Assembly: GCA_030549335.1 (NCBI GenBank)
Contig: CM060195.1
Coordinates: forward strand, 15,431,501-15,495,500
Origin: Pontederia crassipes
Taxonomy: Eukaryota > Streptophyta > Magnoliopsida > Commelinales > Pontederiaceae
Length of the DNA: 64,000 nt
Reading direction: 5' to 3'
Part shown: one piece after another, positions 1 through 12,700 of the stretch
Numbering within the stretch: the first letter of the stretch is position 1
Layout of the letters: each line of letters starts with the position of its first letter
Position numbers and translations under genes: made by a program
The notes under the pieces: generated by a model
Told to the model about the DNA's origin: nothing
The model's input: only the letters and a program-made list of their open reading frames with translations
Databases searched by the model: none

Positions 1-3000
1 AGAACTTTAACTCTATTTCAAACTGAAACTGAACCGTTACAATCAAAGATAACGCTCTTGGGATTAGAGTCTTAGAGTAAGGTTCAAAGCTATAAGTTAT
101 AGATACTTATTACAACCTTTGGGTGCCCTAAGAGGTGATTGATCTTTAGAACTTTAACTCTATTTCAAACCGAAGTTGAACTGTTACAATCAAAGATAAC
201 GCTCTTGGGGATTAGAGTCTTAGAGTAAGGTTCAAAGCTATAAGTTATAGACATTACAACATTTGGGTGCCCTAAGAGGTGATAGATCTTTAGAACTTTA
301 ACTCTATTTCAAACCGAAGTTGAACCGTTACAATCAAAGATAACGCTCTTTGGGATTAGAGTCTTAGAGTTAGGTTCAAAGCTATAAGTTATAGATACTT
401 ATTACAACCTTTGGGTGTCCTAAAAGGTGATAGATCTTTAGAACTGTAACTCTATTGCAATCCGAAGTTGAATCGTTAGAATCAATGATAAAGTTCTTGG
501 GGATTAGAGTCTTAGAGTAAGGTTCAAAGCTATAAGTTATAGATACTTATTACAACCTTTGGGTGCCATAAGAGGTGATAGATCTTTAGAACTCTAACTC
601 TATTGCAATCCGAAGTTGAACCGTTACAATCAAAGATAACGCTCTTGGGGATTAGTGTCTTAGAGTAAGGTTCAAAGCTATAAGTTATAGATAATTATTA
701 CAACCTTTGGGTGCCCTAAGAGGTGATAGATCTTTAGAACTTTAACTCTATTTCAAACCGAAGTTGAACCATTACAATCAAAGATAACGCTCTTGGGGAT
801 TAGAGTCTTAGAGTAATGTTCAAAGCGATAAGTTATAGATACTTATTACAACCTTTGGGTGCCCTAAGAGGTGATAGATCTTTAGAACTTTAACTCTATT
901 TCAAACCGAAGTTGAACCGTTACAATAAAAAATAACGCTCTTGGGGATTAGAGTCTTAGAGTAAGGTTCAAAGCTATAAGTTATAGATACTTATTACAAC
1001 CTTTGGGTGCCCTAAGAGGTGATAGATCTTTAGAACTCTAACTCTATTGCAATCCGAAGTTGAACCGTTAGAATAAAAAATAACGCTCTTGGGGATTAGA
1101 GTCTTAGAGTAAGATTCAAAGCTATAAGTTATAGATACTTGTTACAACCTATGGGTGCCCTAAGAGGTGATAGATCTTTATAACTTTAACTCTATTTCAA
1201 ACCGAAGTTGAACCGTTACAATCAAAGATACCGCTCTTGGGGATTAGAGTCTTAGAGTAAGGTTCAAAGCTATAAGTTATAGATACTTATTACAACCTTT
1301 GGGTGCCCTAAGAGGTGATAGATCTTTAGAACTCTAACTCTATTGCAATCCGAAGTTGAACCGTTACAATCAAAGATAACGCTCTTGGGGATTAGAGTCT
1401 TAGAGTAAGGTTAAAAGCTATAAGTTATAGATACTTATTACAACCTTTGGGTGCCCTAAGAGGTGATAGATCTTTGGAACTCTAACTCTATTTCAAACCG
1501 AAGTTGAACCGTTACAATAAAAAATAACGCTCTTGGGGATTAGAGTCTTAGAGTAAGGTTCAAAGCTATAAGTTATAGGTACTTATTACAACCTTTGGGT
1601 GCCCTAAGAGGTGATAGATCTTTAGAACTCTAACTCTATTGCAATCCGAAGTTGAACCGTTAGAATAAAAAATAACGCTCTTGGGGATTAGAGTCTTAGA
1701 GTAAGATTCAAAGCTATAAGTTATAGATACTTGTTACAACCTTTGGGTGCCCTAAGAGGTGATAGATCTTTATAACTTTAACTCTATTTCAAACCGAAGT
1801 TGAACCGTTACAATCAAAGATACCGCTCTTGGGGATTAGAGCCTTAGAGTAAGGTTCAAAGCTAAAGTTATAGATACTTATTACAACCTTTGGGTGTCCT
1901 AAGTGGTGATAGATCTTTACAACTTTAACTCTATTTCAATCCGAAGTTGAACCGTTACAATCAAAGATAACGCTCTTGGGGATTAGAGACTTAGAGTAAT
2001 GTTCAAAGCGATAAGTTATAGATACTTATTACAACCTTTGGGTGCCCTAAGAGGTGATAGATCTTTAGAACTTTAACTCTATTTCAAACCGAAGTTGAAC
2101 CGTTACAATCAAAGATAACGCTATTGGGGATTAGAGTCTTAGAGTAAGGTTCAAAGCTATAAGTTATAGATACTTATTACAACCTTTGGGTGCCCTAAGA
2201 GGTGATAGATCTTTAGAACTCTAACTCTATTGCAATCCGAAGTTGACCGTTACAATCAAAGATAACGCTCTTGGGGATTAGAGTCTTAGAGTAAGGTTCA
2301 AAGCTATAAGTTATAGATACTTATTACAACCTTTGGGTGCCCTAAGAGGTGATAGATCTTTAGAACACTAACTCTATTTCAAACCGAAGTTGAACTGTTA
2401 CAATCAAAGATAACGCTCTTGGGGATTAGAGCCTTAGAGTAAGGTTCAAAGCTATAAGTTATAGATACTTATTACAACCTTTGGTTGTCCTAAGAGGTGA
2501 TAGATCTTTAGAACTTTAACTCTATTTCAAACCGAAGTTGAACCGTTACAATCTAAGATAACGCTCTTGGGGATTAGAGTCTTAGAGTTAGGTTCAAAGC
2601 TATAAGTTATAGATACTTATTACAACCTTTGGGTGCCCTAAGTGGTGATAGATCTTTAGAACTTTAACTCTATTTCAAACTGAAATTGAACCGTTACAAT
2701 CAAAGATAACGCTCTTGGGATTAGAGTCTTAGAGTAAGGTTCAAAGCTATAAGTTATAGATACTTATTACAACCTTTGGGTGCCCTAAGAGGTGATTGAT
2801 CTTTAGAACTTTAACTCTATTTCAAACCGAAGTTGAACTGTTACAATCAAAGATAACGCTCTTGGGGATTAGAGTCTTAGAGTAAGGTTCAAAGCTATAA
2901 GTTATAGACATTACAACATTTGGGTGCCCTAAGAGGTGATAGATCTTTAGAACTTTAACTCTATTTCAAACCGAAGTTGAACCGTTACAATCAAAGATAA

Positions 3001-6000
3001 CGCTCTTTGGGATTAGAGTCTTAGAGTTAGGTTCAAAGCTATAAGTTATAGACACTTATTACAACCTTTGGGTGTCCTAAGAGGTGATAGATCTTTAGAA
3101 TTTTAACTCTATTTCAAACCGAAGTTGAACCGTTACAATCAAAGATAACGCTCTTGGGGATTAGAGTCTTAGAGTAAGGTTCAAAGCTATAAGTTATAGA
3201 TACTTATTACAACCTTTGGGTGCCATAAGAGGTGATAGATCTTTAGAACTCTAACTCTATTGCAATCCGAAGTTGAACCGTTACAATCAAAGATAACGCT
3301 CTTGTGGATTAGTGTCTTAGAGTAAGGTTCAAAGCTATAAGTTATAGATAATTATTACAACCTTTGGGTGCCCTAAGAGGTGATAGATCTTTAGAACTTT
3401 AACTCTATTTCAAACCGAAGTTGAACCATTACAATCAAAGATAACGCTCTTGGGGATTAGAGTCTTAGAGTAATGTTCAAAGCGATAAGTTATAGATACT
3501 TATTACAACCTTTGGGTGCCCTAAGAGGTGATAGATCTTTAGAACTTTAACTCTATTTCAAACCGAAGTTGAACCGTTACAATAAAAAATAACGCTCTTG
3601 AGGATTAGAGTCTTAGAGTAAGGTTCAAAGCTATAAGTTATAGATACTTATTACAACCTTTGGGTGCCCTAAGAGGTGATAGATCTTTAGAACTCTAACT
3701 CTATTGCAATCCGAAGTTGAACCGTTAGAATAAAAAATAACGCTCTTGGGGATTAGAGTCTTAGAGTAAGATTCAAAGCTATAAGTTATAGATACTTGTT
3801 ACAACCTTTGGGTGCCCTAAGAGGTGATAGATCTTTATAACTTTAACTCTATTTCAAACCGAAGTTGAACCGTTACAATCAAAGATACCGCTCTTGGGGA
3901 TTAGAGCCTTAGAGTAAGGTTCAAAGCTAAAGTTATAGATACTTATTACAACCTTTGGGTGTCCTAAGTGGTGATAGATCTTTACAACTTTAACTCTATT
4001 TCAATCCGAAGTTGAACCGTTACAATCAAAGATAACGCTCTTGGGGATTAGAGACTTAGAGTAATGTTCAAAGCGATAAGTTATAGATACTTATTACAAC
4101 CTTTGGGTGCCCTAAGAGGTGATAGATCTTTAGAACTTTAACTCTATTTCAAACCGAAGTTGAACCGTTACAATCAAAGATAACGCTATTGGGGATTAGA
4201 GTCTTAGAGTAAGGTTCAAAGCTATAAGTTATAGATACTTATTACAACCTTTGGGTGCCCTAAGAGGTGATAGATCTTTAGAACTCTAACTCTATTGCAA
4301 TCCGAAGTTGAACCGTTACAATCAAAGATAACGCCCTTGGGGATTAGAGTCTTAGAGTAAGGTTAAAAGCTATAAGTTATAGATACTTATTACAACCTTT
4401 GGGTGCCCTAAGAGGTGATAGATCTTTAGAACTCTAACTCTATTGCAATCCGAAGTTGACCGTTACAATCAAAGATAACGCTCTTGGGGATTAGAGTCTT
4501 AGAGTAAGGTTCAAAGCTATAAGTTATAGATACTTATTACAACCTTTGGGTGCCCTAAGAGGTGATAGATCTTTAGAACTCTAACTCTATTTCAAACCGA
4601 AGTTGAACTGTTACAATCAAAGATAACGCTCTTGGGGATTAGAGTCTTAGAGTAAGGTTCAAAGCTATAAGTTATAGATACTTATTACAACCTTTGGGTG
4701 TCCTAAGAGGTGATAGATCTTTAGAACTTTAACTCTATTTCAAACCGAAGTTGAACCGTTACAATCTAAGATAACGCTCTTGGGGATTAGAGTCTTAGAG
4801 TTAGGTTCAAAGCTATAAGTTATAGATACTTATTACAACCTTTGGGTGCCCTAAGTGGTGATAGATCTTTAGAACTTTAACTCTATTTCAAACTGAAACT
4901 GAACCGTTACAATCAAAGATAACGCTCTTGGGATTAGAGTCTTAGAGTAAGGTTCAAAGCTATAAGTTATAGATACTTATTACAACCTTTGGGTGCCCTA
5001 AGAGGTGATTGATCTTTAGAACTTTAACTCTATTTCAAACCGAAGTTGAACTGTTACAATCAAAGATAACGCTCTTGGGGATTAGAGTCTTAGAGTAAGG
5101 TTCAAAGCTATAAGTTATAGACATTACAACATTTGGGTGCCCTAAGAGGTGATAGATCTTTAGAACTTTAACTCTATTTCAAACCGAAGTTGAACCGTTA
5201 CAATCAAAGATAACGCTCTTTGGGATTAGAGTCTTAGAGTTAGGTTCAAAGCTATAAGTTATAGATACTTATTACAACCTTTGGGTGTCCTAAAAGGTGA
5301 TAGATCTTTAGAACTGTAACTCTATTGCAATCCGAAGTTGAATCGTTAGAATCAATGATAAAGTTCTTGGGGATTAGAGTCTTAGAATAAGGTTCAAAGC
5401 TATAAGTTATAGATACTTATTACAACCTTTGGGTGCCCTAAGAGGTGATTGATCTTTAGAACTTTAACTCTATTTCAAACCGAAGTTGAACCGTTATAAT
5501 CAAAGATAACGCTCTTGGGGATTAGAGTCTTAGAGTAAGGTTCAAAGCTATAAGTTATAGATACTTATTACAACCTTTGGGTGCCCTAAGAGGTGATAGA
5601 TCTTTAGAACTTTAACTTTATTTCAAACCGAAGTTGAACCGTTATAATCTAAGATAACGCTCTTGGGGATTAGAGTCTTAGAGTTAGGTTCAAAGCTATA
5701 AGTTATAGATACTTATTACAACCTTTGGGTGCCCTAAGTGGTGATAGATCTTTAGAACTTTAACTCTATTTCAAACTGAAACTGAACCGTTACAATCAAA
5801 GATAACGCTCTTGGGATTAGAGTCTTAGAGTAAGTTTCAAAGCTATAAGTTATAGATACTTATTACAACCTTTGGGTGCCCTAAGAGGTGATTGATCTTT
5901 AGAACTTTAACTCTATTTCAAACCGAAGTTGAACTGTTACAATCAAAGATAACGCTCTTGGGGATTAGAGTCTTAGAGTAAGGTTCAAAGCTATAAGTTA

Positions 6001-6780
6001 TAGACATTACAACATTTGGGTGCCCTAAGAGGTGATAGATCTTTAGAACTTTAACTCTATTTCAAACCGAAGTTGAACCGTTACAATCAAAGATAACTCT
6101 CTTTCGGATTAGAGTCTTAGAGTTAGGTTCAAAGCTATAAGTTATAGATACTTATTACAACCTTTGGGTGTCCTAAAAGGTGATAGATCTTTAGAACTGT
6201 AACTCTATTGCAATCCGAAGTTGAATAGTTAGAATCAATGATAAAGTTCTTGGGGATTAGAGTCTTAGAATAAGGTTCAAAGCTATAAGTTATAGATACT
6301 TATTACAACCTTTGGGTGCCCTAAGAGGTGATTGATCTTTAGAACTTTAACTCTATTTCAAACCAAAGTTGAACCGTTACAATCAAAGATAACGCTCTTG
6401 GGGATTAGAGTCTTAAAGTAAGGTTCAAAGCTATAAGTTATAGATACTTATTACAACCTTTGGGTGTCCTAAGAGGTGATAGATCTTTAGAACTTTAACT
6501 CTATTTCAAACCGAAGTTGAACCGTTACAATGAAAGATAACGCTCTTGGGGATTAGAGTCTTAGAGTAAGGTTCAAAGCTATAAGTTATAGACACTTATT
6601 ATAACCTTTGGGTGTCCTAAGAGGTGATAGATCTTTAGAACTCTAACTCTATTGCAATCCGAAGTTGAACCGTTACAATCAAAGATAACGCTCTTGGGGA
6701 TTAGAGTCTTAGAGTAAGGTTCAAAGCTATAAGTTATAGATACTTATTACAACCTTTGGGTGCCCTAAGAGGTGATAGAT
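1..6780 (+). repeat. Higher-order repeat blocks of 18, 15, 6 and 4 monomers
   Basis: The monomer carrying AAACTGAAACTGAACC (or TGAAATTG) occurs at 1, 2,658, 4,871 and 5,754, with spacings of 2,657, 2,213 and 883 bp (18, 15 and 6 monomers less small deletions). A shortened monomer with TAGACATTACAACATTTGG follows two units later each time (251, 2,908, 5,121, 6,004). A variant AAGATTCAAAG recurs at 1,111 and 1,703, a 592-bp four-monomer spacing, and again at 3,768. The blocks overlap and are patchy, as expected from repeated unequal exchange. No clean single HOR register holds through this segment. Confidence 0.75.
91..103. other. Monomer dyad CTATAA-G-TTATAG (first instance)
   Basis: A perfect 6-bp inverted repeat around a single G occupies monomer positions 91-103; the first instance in the window is listed. 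It recurs once per ~148 bp in most monomers. In a subset it is altered: GCGATAAGTTATAG breaks one arm, and AAGTTATAAGTTATAG turns it into a direct repeat. Short dyads have been noted in centromeric satellites of several organisms that lack CENP-B boxes. A role here is inference only. Confidence 0.75.
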
Positions 6781-6799
6781 CTTTAGAACTCTAACACTA

Positions 6800-9700
6800 T
6801 TTCAAACCGAAGTTGAACTGTTACAATCAAAGATAACGCTCTTGGGGATTAGAGTCTTAGAGTAAGGTTAAAAGCTATAAGTTTTAGATACTTATTACAA
6901 CCTTTGGGTGTCCTAAGAGGTGATAGATCTTTAGAACTTTAACTCTATTTCAAACCGAAGTTGAACCGTTACAATCAAAGATAACGCTCTTGGGGATTAG
7001 AGTCTTAGAGTAAGGTTCAAAACTATAAGTTATAGATACTTATTACAACCTTTGGGTGCCCTAAGAGGTGATAGATCTTTAGAACTTTAACTCTATTTCA
7101 AACCGAAGTTGAACCATTACAATCAAAGATAACGCTCTTGGGGATTAGAGTCTTAGAGTTAGGTTCAAAGCTATAAGTTATAGATACTTATTACAACCTT
7201 TGGGTGCCCTAAGTGGTGATAGATCTTTAGAACTTTAACTCTATTTCAAATTGAAACTGAACCGTTGCAATCAAAGATAACGCTCTTGGGATTAGAGTCT
7301 TAGAGTGAGGTTCAAAGCTATAAGTTATAGATACTTATTACAACCTTTGGGTGCCCTAAGAGGTGATTGATCTTTAGAACTTTAACTCTATTTCAAACCG
7401 AAGTTGAACTGTTACAATCAAAGATAACGCTCTTGGGGATTAGAGTCTTAGAGTAAGGTTCAAAGCTATATGTTATAGACATTAGAACATTTGGGTGCCC
7501 TAAGAGGTGATAGATCTTTAGAACTTTAACTCTATTTCAAACCAAAGTTGAACCGTTACAATCAAAGATAACGCTCTTTGGGATTAGAGTCTTAGAGTTA
7601 GGCTCAAAGCTATAAGTTATAGATACTTATTACAACCTTTGGGTGTCCTAAAAGGTGACAGATCTTTAGAACTGTAACTCTATTGCAATCCGAAGTTGAA
7701 TCATTAGAATCAATGATAAAGCTCTTGGGGATTAGAGTCTTAGAGTAAGGTTCAAAGCTATAAGTTATAGACACTTATTACAACCTTTGGGTGTCCTAAG
7801 AGGTGATAGATCTTTAGAACTTTAACTCTATTTCAAACCGAAGTTGAACCGTTACAATCAAAGATAACGCTCTTGGGGATTAGAGTCTTAGAGTAAGGTT
7901 CAAAGCTATAATTTATAGATACTTATTACAACCTTTGGGTGCCCTAAGAGGTGATAGATCTTTAGAACTCTAACTCTATTGCAATCCGAAGTTGAACCGT
8001 TACAATCAAAGATAACGCTCTTGGGGATTAGAGTCTTAGAGTAAGGTTCAAAGCTATAAGTTATAGACACTTAATACAACCTTTGGGTGTCCTAAGAGGT
8101 GATAGATCTTTAGAACTTTAACTCTATTTCAAACCGAAGTTGAACCGTTACAATCAAAGATAACGCTCTTGGGGATTGGAGTCTTAGAGTAAGGTTCAAA
8201 GCGATAAGTTATAGATACTTATTACAACCTTTTGGTGCCCTATGAGGTGATAGATCTTTAGAACTTTAACTCTATTTCAAACCGAAGTTGAACCGTTACA
8301 ATCAAAGATAACGCTCTTGGGGATTAGAGTCTTAGAGTAAGGTTCAAAGCTATAAGTTATAGATACTTATTACAACCTTTGGGTGCCCTAAGAGGTGATA
8401 GATCTTTAGAACTCTAACTCTATTGCAATCCGAAGTAGAACCGTTACAATCAAAGATAACGCTCTTGGGGATTAGAGTCTTAGAGTTAGGTTCAAAGCTA
8501 TAAGTTATAGATACTTATTACAACCTTTGGGTGCCCTAAGAGGTGATTGATCTTTAGAACTTTAACTCTATTTCAAACCGAAGTTGAACCGTTACAATCG
8601 AAGATAACGCTCTTGGGGATTAGAGTCTTAGAGTAAGGTTCAAAGCTATAAGTTATAGACACTTATTACAACCTTTGGGTGCCCTAAGAGGAGATAGATC
8701 TTTAGAACTTGAACTCTATTTCAAACCGAAGTTGAACCGTTACAATCAAAGATAACGCTCTTGGGGATTAGAGTCTTAGAGTAAGGTTCAAAGCTATAAG
8801 TTATAGATACTTATTACAACCTTTGGGTGCCCTAAGAGGTGATAGATCTTTAGAACTCTAACTCTATTTCAAACCAAAGTTGAACCGTTACAATCAAAGA
8901 TAACGCTCTTGGGGATTAGAGTCTTAGAGTAAGGTTCAAAGCTATAAGTTATAGATACTTATTACAACCTTTGGGTGCCCTAAGAGGTGATAGATCTTTA
9001 GAACTCTAACTCTATTGCAATCCGAAGTTGAACCGTTACAATCAAAGATAACGCTCTTGGGGATTAGAGTCTTAGAGTAAGGTTTAAAGCTATAAGTTAT
9101 AGATACTTATTACAACCTTTGGATGCCCTAAGAGGTGATAGATCTTTGGAACTTTAACTCTATTTCAAACCGAAGTTGAACCGTTACAATAAAAAATAAC
9201 GCTCTTGGGGATTAGAGTCTTAGAGTATGGTTCAAAGCTATAAGTTATAGACACTTATTACAACCTTTGGGTGTCCTAAGAGGTGATAGATCTTTAGAAC
9301 TTTAACTTTATTTCAAACCGAAGTTGAACCGTTACAATCAAATATACGCTCTTGGGGATTAGAGTCTTAGAGTTAGGTTCAAAGCTATAAGTTATAGATA
9401 CTTATTACAACCTTTGGGTGTCCTAAGAGGTGATAGATCTTTAGAACTTTAACTCTATTTCAAACCGAAGTTGAACCGTTACAATCAAAGATAACGCTCT
9501 TGGGGATTATAGTCTTAGAGTTAGGTTCAAAGCTATAAGTTATGGACACTTATTACAACCTTTGGGTGTCCTAAGAGGTGATAGATCTTTAGAACTTTAA
9601 GTCTATTTCAAACCGAAGTTGAACCGTTACAATCAAAGATAACGCTCTTGGGGATTAGAGTCTTAGAGGAAGGTTCAAAGCGATAAGTTATAGATACTTT

Positions 9701-12700
9701 TTACAACCTTTGGCTGCCCTAAGAGGTGATAGATCTTTAGAACTTTAACTCTATTTCAAACCGAAGTTGAACCGTTACAATCAAAGATAACGCTCTTGGG
9801 GATTAGAGTCTTAGAGTAAGGTTTAAAGCGATAGGTTATAGATACCTATTACAACCTTTGGGTGCCCTAAGAGGTGATAGATCTTTAGAACTCTAACTCT
9901 ATTTCAAACCGAAGTTGAACTGTTACAATCAAAGATAACGGTCTTGGGGATTAGAGTCTTAGAGTAAGGTTCAAAGCTATAAGTTATAGATACTTATTAC
10001 AAGCTTTGGGTGTCCTAAGAGGTGATAGATCTTTAGAACTTTAACTCTATTTCAAACAGAAGTTGAACCGTTACAATCAAAGATAACGCTCTTGGGGATT
10101 AGAGTCTTAGAGTAAGGTTCAAAGCTATAAGTTATAGATACTTATTACAACCTTTGGGTGCCCTAAGAGGTGATAGATCTTTAGAACTTTAGCTCTATTT
10201 CAAACCGAAGTTGAACCGTTACAATCAAAGATAACGCTCTTGGGGATTAGAGTCTTAGAGTTAGGTTCAAAGCTATAAGTTATAGATACCTATTACAACC
10301 TTTGGGTGCCCTAAGAGGTGATAGATCTTTAGAACTTTAACTCTATTTCAAACCGAAGTTGAACCGTTACAATCAAAGATAACGCTCTTTGGGATTAGAG
10401 TCTTAGAGTTAGGTTCAAAGCTATAAGTTATAGATACTTATTACAACCTTTGGGTGTCCTAAAAGGTGATAGATCTTTAGAACTCTAACTCTATTGCAAT
10501 CCGAAGTTGAATCGTTAGAATCAATGATAAAGTTCTTGGGGATTAGAGTCTTAGAATAAGGTTCAAAGCTATAAGTTATAGATACTTATTACAACCAATG
10601 GGTGCCCTAAGAGGTGATTGATCTTTAGAACTTTAACTCTATTTCAAACCAAAGTTGAACCGTTACAATCAAAGATAACGCTCTTGGGGATTAGAGTCTT
10701 AGAGTAAGGTCAAAGTTATAAGTTATAGATACTTATTACAACCTTTGGGTGTCCTAAGAGGTGATAGATCTTTAGAACTTTAACTCTATTTCAAACCGAA
10801 GTTGAACTGTTACAATCAAAGATAACGCTCTTGGGGATTAGAGTCTTAGAGTAAGGTTAAAAGCTATAAGTTTTAGATACTTATTACAACCTTTGGGTGT
10901 CCTAAGAGGTGATAGATCTTTAGAACTTTAACTCTATTTCAAACCGAAGTTGAACCGTTACAATCAAAGATAACGCTCTTGGGGATTAGAGTCTTAGAGT
11001 AAGGTTCAAAACTATAAGTTATAGATACTTATTACAACCTTTGGGTGCCCTAAGAGGTGATAGATCTTTAGAACTTTAACTCTATTTCAAACCGAAGTTG
11101 AACCATTACAATCAAAGATAACGCTCTTGGGGATTAGAGTCTTAGAGTTAGGTTCAAAGCTATAAGTTATAGATACTTATTACAACCTTTGGGTGCCCTA
11201 AGTGGTGATAGATCTTTAGAACTTTAACTCTATTTCAAATTGAAACTGAACCGTTGCAATCAAAGATAACGCTCTTGGGATTAGAGTCTTAGAGTGAGGT
11301 TCAAAGCTATAAGTTATAGATACTTATTACAACCTTTGGGTGCCCTAAGAGGTGATTGATCTTTAGAACTTTAACTCTATTTCAAACCGAAGTTGAACTG
11401 TTACAATCAAAGATAACGCTCTTGGGGATTAGTCTTAGAGTAAGGTTCAAAGCTATATGTTATAGACATTACAACATTTGGGTGCCCTAAGAGGTGATAG
11501 ATCTTTAGAACTTTAACTCTATTTCAAACCAAAGTTGAACCGTTACAATCAAAGATAACGCTCTTTGGGATTAGAGTCTTAGAGTTAGGCTCAAAGCTAT
11601 AAGTTATAGATACTTATTACAACCTTTGGGTGTCCTAAAAGGTGATAGATCTTTAGAACTGTAACTCTATTGCAATCCGAAGTTGAATCATTAGAATCAA
11701 TGATAAAGCTCTTGGGGATTAGAGTCTTAGAGTAAGGTTCAAAGCTATAAGTTATAGACACTTATTACAACCTTTGGGTGTCCTAAGAGGTGATAGATCT
11801 TTAGAACTTTAACTCTATTTCAAACCGAAGTTGAACCGTTACAATCAAAGATAACGCTCTTGGGGATTAGAGTCTTAGAGTAAGGTTCAAAGCTATAATT
11901 TATAGATACTTATTACAACCTTTGGGTGCCCTAAGAGGTGATAGATCTTTAGAACTCTAACTCTATTGCAATCCGAAGTTGAACCGTTACAATCAAAGAA
12001 AACGCTCTTGGGGATTAGAGTCTTAGAGTAAGGTTCAAAGCTATAAGTTATAGACACTTAATACAACCTTTGGGTGTCCTAAGAGGTGATAGATCTTTAG
12101 AACTTTAACTCTATTTCAAACCGAAGTTGAACCGTTACAATCAAAGATAACGCTCTTGGGGATTAGAGTCTTAGAGTAAGGTTCAAAGCGATAAGTTATA
12201 GATACTTATTACAACCTTTTGGTGCCCTATGAGGTGATAGATCTTTAGAACTTTAACTCTATTTCAAACCGAAGTTGAACCGTTACAATCAAAGATAACG
12301 CTCTTGGGGATTAGAGTCTTAGAGTAAGGTTCAAAGCTATAAGTTATAGATACTTATTACAACCTTTGGGTGCCCTAAGAGGTGATAGATCTTTAGAACT
12401 CTAACTCTATTGCAATCCGAAGTAGAACCGTTACAATCAAAGATAACGCTCTTGGGGATTAGAGTCTTAGAGTTAGGTTCAAAGCTATAAGTTATAGATA
12501 CTTATTACAACCTTTGGGTGCCCTAAGAGGTGATTGATCTTTAGAACTTTAACTCTATTTCAAACCGAAGTTGAACCGTTACAATCGAAGATAACGCTCT
12601 TGGGGATTAGAGTCTTAGAGTAAGGTTCAAAGCTATAAGTTATAGACACTTATTACAACCTTTGGGTGCCCTAAGAGGAGATAGATCTTTAGAACTTGAA

